From Sphingomonas sp. 28-66-16 (GTDB lineage: Bacteria > Pseudomonadota > Alphaproteobacteria > Sphingomonadales > Sphingomonadaceae), in contig NCGF01000022.1 in the NCBI GenBank assembly GCA_002281485.1, forward strand, positions 1 to 48,175: DNA of 48,175 bases. Direction: 5' to 3'. Shown in pieces: positions 45,264 to 48,175 of the stretch. Within the stretch, counting starts at the first letter, position 1. Each line of letters starts with the position of its first letter. The position numbers were made by a program, and so were the translations under genes. The notes under the pieces were generated by a model. It was not told where the DNA came from. It saw nothing but the letters and a program-made list of their open reading frames with translations, and did no database searches.

Positions 45264-48175
45264 CCCAGCCGCGCCAGCGCCGCCGACAACCGCTCTGCCT
45301 CCGCAGATTTCTCGGCATGGTCTGCCCGGGCCTTCTCGATCGCCTCGGGCTTGGCGCGCTCGACGAAGCTCGGATTGTCGAGGCGGGCGGCGAGCGAATC
45401 GCGTTCCTTCTCGGCGGCGGCGATGCCCTTGCTCAGCCGCGCGCGTTCGGCGTCGAGATCGATCACGCCTTCCAGCGGCAGGACGAAAGTCGCTTCATCG
45501 ACGACGATCTGTGCCGCGCCGCCGGATGGTGCATCGCCCGACGCAGTGTCGACCCGCGCCAATCGAGCCAGCGCCGCCCCCTGATTCTCCAACCGCGCCA
45601 GGGTGGCGGGCGACGCATCACGAACGTGGATCACCATACGCGCACCGGGCGAGATCGTCAGTTCGTTCCGGGCTGCGCGGATTTCGCTCACCAGTTTGAT
45701 CAGCCAGTCGATCTCCTTGCTCGCCTCATCATCGATCCCGCCCGCATCGACCACCGGCCATTTCGCGACGATCAGCTCATAATCGCGCGCGCCCATTTTC
45801 GACCACAGCTCTTCGGTGATGAAGGGCATGAACGGGTGGAGCAGGACCAGAATCTGGTCGAGCACCCAGCCCGCGACCGCGCGCGTCTCGTCGGCCTCAC
45901 TAAGCCCCTCCCCTGAAGGGGAGGGGTTAGGAGTTAAAATCGGCTTGATCAGCTCCAGATACCAGTCGCAAAACTGGCTCCAGACGAACTGATAGATCGC
46001 GTTCGCCGCCCCGTCGAAGCGCAGGTCCGCGAGTGCCGCGTCGACAGCCTGCACCGCGCGAAACGTCTCGCCGATGATCCATTTGTTGACAGCCAGCGTC
46101 GCCGCCGGGGCATTCGGCGACCTGCTTGCGACAATGCCGTTGCCCTGCGCAAAGCGCGCCGCGTTCCACAGCTTGGTGGCGAAGTTGCGATAGCCCTCGA
46201 CGCGCTTCTCATCCATCTTGATGTCGCGGCCCTGGCTCTCCATCGCCGCCATGAAGAAGCGCAGCGCATCCGCGCCATATTTGTCGATCAGGCCGAGTGG
46301 ATCGACGGTATTGCCCTTGGACTTGGACATTTTCTGCCCGTCGGCGGCGCGCACCAGCCCGTGCAGGTACAGCTTGCGGAACGGCACATCACCCATGAAG
46401 TGCTCGCCCATCATCATCATCCGCGCATCCCAGAAGAACAGGATGTCGAAGCCGGAAATCAGCACGTCGTTGGGGTAGCGGCCGTTGAGGCTGTTAAGCC
46501 CCTCCCCTTCAGGGGAGGGGTAGGGGGTGGGGGCTGTCAGTCTCACCGAGTCCGCGCTTGGGGAGAGCCCCCACCCCAACCCCTCCCCTGAAGGGGAGGG
46601 GCTTGAGTCAGCATCGCCCGGCCACCCCATCGTCGCAAACGGCCAGAGCGCGGAGGAGAACCAGGTGTCGAGAACGTCAGGGTCGCGCCAAATTCCAATC
46701 CGCTTGTCGCTGGCAGGTCGTTCACCCGGACCACCCCAGTTTACGGACCGGACCGCCGAGAGAGAATCGTCATAAATTTCAACATCATCTGCCGTGCGCC
46801 CGGGATAGTATTCGGCAAATTTGATCTTTGCCTGATCATCAGTTTCGGCGACGAAGAAGACGAGATTATCGCCATGAACGAGTCGAGACTCGGGGGATTC
46901 GGTTGGAACCGATCGAAGATCGATCGGATCACCCATTTGGTTTCGCTTAAATCCATACCAAACCGGTATCCGATGCCCCCACCACAATTGCCGACTCACA
47001 CACCAGGGCTGGATATTCTCCATCCAGTTGAAGAACGTCTTCTCCCACGTCTTCGGCACGATCTCGATCGCGCCCGATCGCACCGCCTCGATCGGCGCCT
47101 TCGCCAGCGTCGCTGCATCGACATACCATTGGTCGGTCAGCCACGGCTCGATCACCACGCCGGAGCGGTCGCCCATCGGCGTCTGGATCGTGCGGGGTTC
47201 GGCGTCGTGTTCGACGCCTTCCTTGTCGGTAAAGGGGATCAGGCAGCCAAGCGCCTTCATCTGCTCGACAACCGCCTCGCGCGCGCCGGGCACGCCATCC
47301 TTCTTGAAGCGGTGCAGGCCGATGAATTCTTCCGGGATGCCCCCGCACTGGACCACATTCGCCTTGGCATCGAGCATGTTAAGCATCTCACCGGCCTTGA
47401 ACCCGGCCCGCTTGCCCACCTCGAAATCGTTGAAATCATGCCCCGGCGTGATCTTCACCGCGCCCGATCCCAGCTCGGGATCGGCATGGTCATCGGCGAT
47501 GATCGGAATCCGCCGCCCGGTGATCGGTTGTTCGATGAATTTGCCGATGACGCTCTGATAGCGCGCGTCCGCCGCGTTCACCGCGACCGCCATGTCGGCG
47601 AGCATCGTCTCGGGCCGCGTCGTCGCCACCACGATATGGTCGCGCCCATCGGCCAGCGTCACGCCGTCCGCCAGCGGATATTTGAAGTGCCAAAAGCTGC
47701 CCTTCACCTCATGCGTCTCGACCTCTAGATCGCTGATCGCGGTGCCGAGGCCGGGGTCCCAGTTCACCAGGCGCTTGTCGCGGTAGAGCAGGCCCTGATT
47801 GTACAGGTCGACGAACACCTTGATAACGGCCTTGGAAAACCCCGCATCCATCGTGAAGCGCTCGTTGGCCCAGTCCATCGAGCAGCCGAGCCGCCGCAAT
47901 TGCTGCGTAATTTCGCCGCCGCTCTCGCGCTTCCACTCCCAGACCTTCTCGACAAACGCCTCGCGCGTATAATTGGTGCGCTTGTCCTGCCTGGCCGCGA
48001 GTTGCCGCTCGACCACCATCTGCGTGGCGATGCCGGCATGGTCGGTGCCGACCACCCACAACGCATCCTTGCCCTGCAGCCGCGCATGGCGCGTGAGAAT
48101 GTCCTGCAGCGTGTTGTCGAGCGCGTGGCCGATATGCAGCGATCCCGTCACATTGGGCGGCGGGTTGACGATCGT
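45260..48175 (-). CDS. valS: valyl-tRNA synthetase, N-terminus beyond the window
   Basis: The essential enzyme charges tRNA-Val. The frame is open to the right edge, where it reads [19 protein letters not shown] in three parts, containing the class I HIGH motif near 48140. The editing (CP1) domain follows, then [20 protein letters not shown], the KMSKS motif [13 protein letters not shown] at 46316-46333, the anticodon domain and a C-terminal coiled coil (from about 45500) that binds the tRNA elbow. Two palindromic repeats are inserted in frame: one encodes about 35 residues between the catalytic WFSS and [10 protein letters not shown] segments, another about ten residues in the anticodon domain. 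The stretch 46741-46980 has only about 51% GC by hand count and codes for an extended loop. The essential motifs are intact, so the gene is probably functional. Confidence 0.96.
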   Translation of the reverse strand, partial: TIVNPPPNVTGSLHIGHALDNTLQDILTRHARLQGKDALWVVGTDHAGIATQMVVERQLAARQDKRTNYTREAFVEKVWEWKRESGGEITQQLRRLGCSMDWANERFTMDAGFSKAVIKVFVDLYNQGLLYRDKRLVNWDPGLGTAISDLEVETHEVKGSFWHFKYPLADGVTLADGRDHIVVATTRPETMLADMAVAVNAADARYQSVIGKFIEQPITGRRIPIIADDHADPELGSGAVKITPGHDFNDFEVGKRAGFKAGEMLNMLDAKANVVQCGGIPEEFIGLHRFKKDGVPGAREAVVEQMKALGCLIPFTDKEGVEHDAEPRTIQTPMGDRSGVVIEPWLTDQWYVDAATLAKAPIEAVRSGAIEIVPKTWEKTFFNWMENIQPWCVSRQLWWGHRIPVWYGFKRNQMGDPIDLRSVPTESPESRLVHGDNLVFFVAETDDQAKIKFAEYYPGRTADDVEIYDDSLSAVRSVNWGGPGERPASDKRIGIWRDPDVLDTWFSSALWPFATMGWPGDADSSPSPSGEGLGWGLSPSADSVRLTAPTPYPSPEGEGLNSLNGRYPNDVLISGFDILFFWDARMMMMGEHFMGDVPFRKLYLHGLVRAADGQKMSKSKGNTVDPLGLIDKYGADALRFFMAAMESQGRDIKMDEKRVEGYRNFATKLWNAARFAQGNGIVASRSPNAPAATLAVNKWIIGETFRAVQAVDAALADLRFDGAANAIYQFVWSQFCDWYLELIKPILTPNPSPSGEGLSEADETRAVAGWVLDQILVLLHPFMPFITEELWSKMGARDYELIVAKWPVVDAGGIDDEASKEIDWLIKLVSEIRAARNELTISPGARMVIHVRDASPATLARLENQGAALARLARVDTASGDAPSGGAAQIVVDEATFVLPLEGVIDLDAERARLSKGIAAAEKERDSLAARLDNPSFVERAKPEAIEKARADHAEKSAEAERLSAALARLG
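45905..45926. repeat. palindromic REP-like unit inside valS (single)
   Basis: CCCCTCCCC-TGAA-GGGGAGGGG is a perfect 22-base palindrome lying in frame in the valS anticodon domain. On the minus strand it and its flanks encode [14 protein letters not shown]. The same core occurs twice more in this gene at 46499-46520 and 46580-46601 and nowhere else that I noticed in the window. Confidence 0.9.
46496..46604. repeat. composite inverted pair of REP-like units inside valS
   Basis: Two 22-base palindromes (46499-46520 with TTCA centre, 46580-46601 with TGAA centre) face each other. Inner arms GGGGTAGGGGGTGGGGGCT and AGCCCCCACCCCAACCCC add to the symmetry, and AAG/CTT closes the ends. The 109-bp unit resembles a small non-autonomous palindromic element. 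It is read through in frame as part of valS. Confidence 0.88.

Noticed and set aside
46543-46824. Small open frames with [11 protein letters not shown]-like peptides over the valS repeats
   Set aside because: They are other-phase readings of the palindromic element; the minus-strand valS frame is continuous and conserved.

Overview
The window is about 48 kb of GC-rich chromosome. It looks like a sphingomonad alphaproteobacterium (Sphingomonas, Sphingobium or a relative). The reasons are the complete LigA/B/C/I/J/U/K protocatechuate 4,5-cleavage set, the TonB receptor and tightly packed operons joined by ATGA overlaps. This is inferred from protein character; no 16S gene is present. No prophage, insertion sequence or CRISPR array is visible.

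Positions 1-3790 hold the end of a TMEM175-like channel, a possible leucine leader peptide, the long-form leuA, and a ThDP-dependent benzoylformate-decarboxylase-like enzyme. Positions 3805-18477 form an aromatic-acid island built from two divergent operons. The leftward arm is ligK-ligU-ligI. The rightward arm is a LysR regulator with two DNA-binding domains, a DUF1932 dehydrogenase, ligJ-ligA-ligB-ligC and pobA. Class III alcohol dehydrogenase, a leftward AAHS aromatic-acid transporter, an aldo/keto reductase and an aldehyde dehydrogenase follow. Together they could take up aromatic acids, convert aryl-glyoxylates or aryl-aldehydes and 4-hydroxybenzoate to protocatechuate, cleave it at the 4,5 position and deliver pyruvate and oxaloacetate.

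Positions 18614-31784 are an envelope or metal-type accessory region. It has two tandem YHYH-domain proteins and a HupE/UreJ-like membrane protein in one overlapping operon. A BaeSR-like two-component pair, a membrane-anchored NHL-propeller/M23-peptidase fusion, and a TolC-MFP-RND efflux operon follow. The YHYH/YHYH/HupE unit is the best candidate here for an undescribed system. Positions 32145-38642 hold a YVTN-type propeller protein, a class A acid phosphatase downstream of a TonB-dependent receptor, and a second two-component system with a 35-bp gene overlap.

Positions 38806-48175 are more housekeeping in character: tRNA-Arg(ACG), a small lipoprotein, a membrane-bound spermidine-synthase-like protein, and a leftward run valS, DUF2262, MATE, hemB, GNAT. 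The valS gene is cut by the window edge. It carries two in-frame insertions of a CCCCTCCCC/GGGGAGGGG palindromic repeat that are translated into Pro/Ser/Gly/Glu-rich peptides, next to a patch of clearly lower GC.
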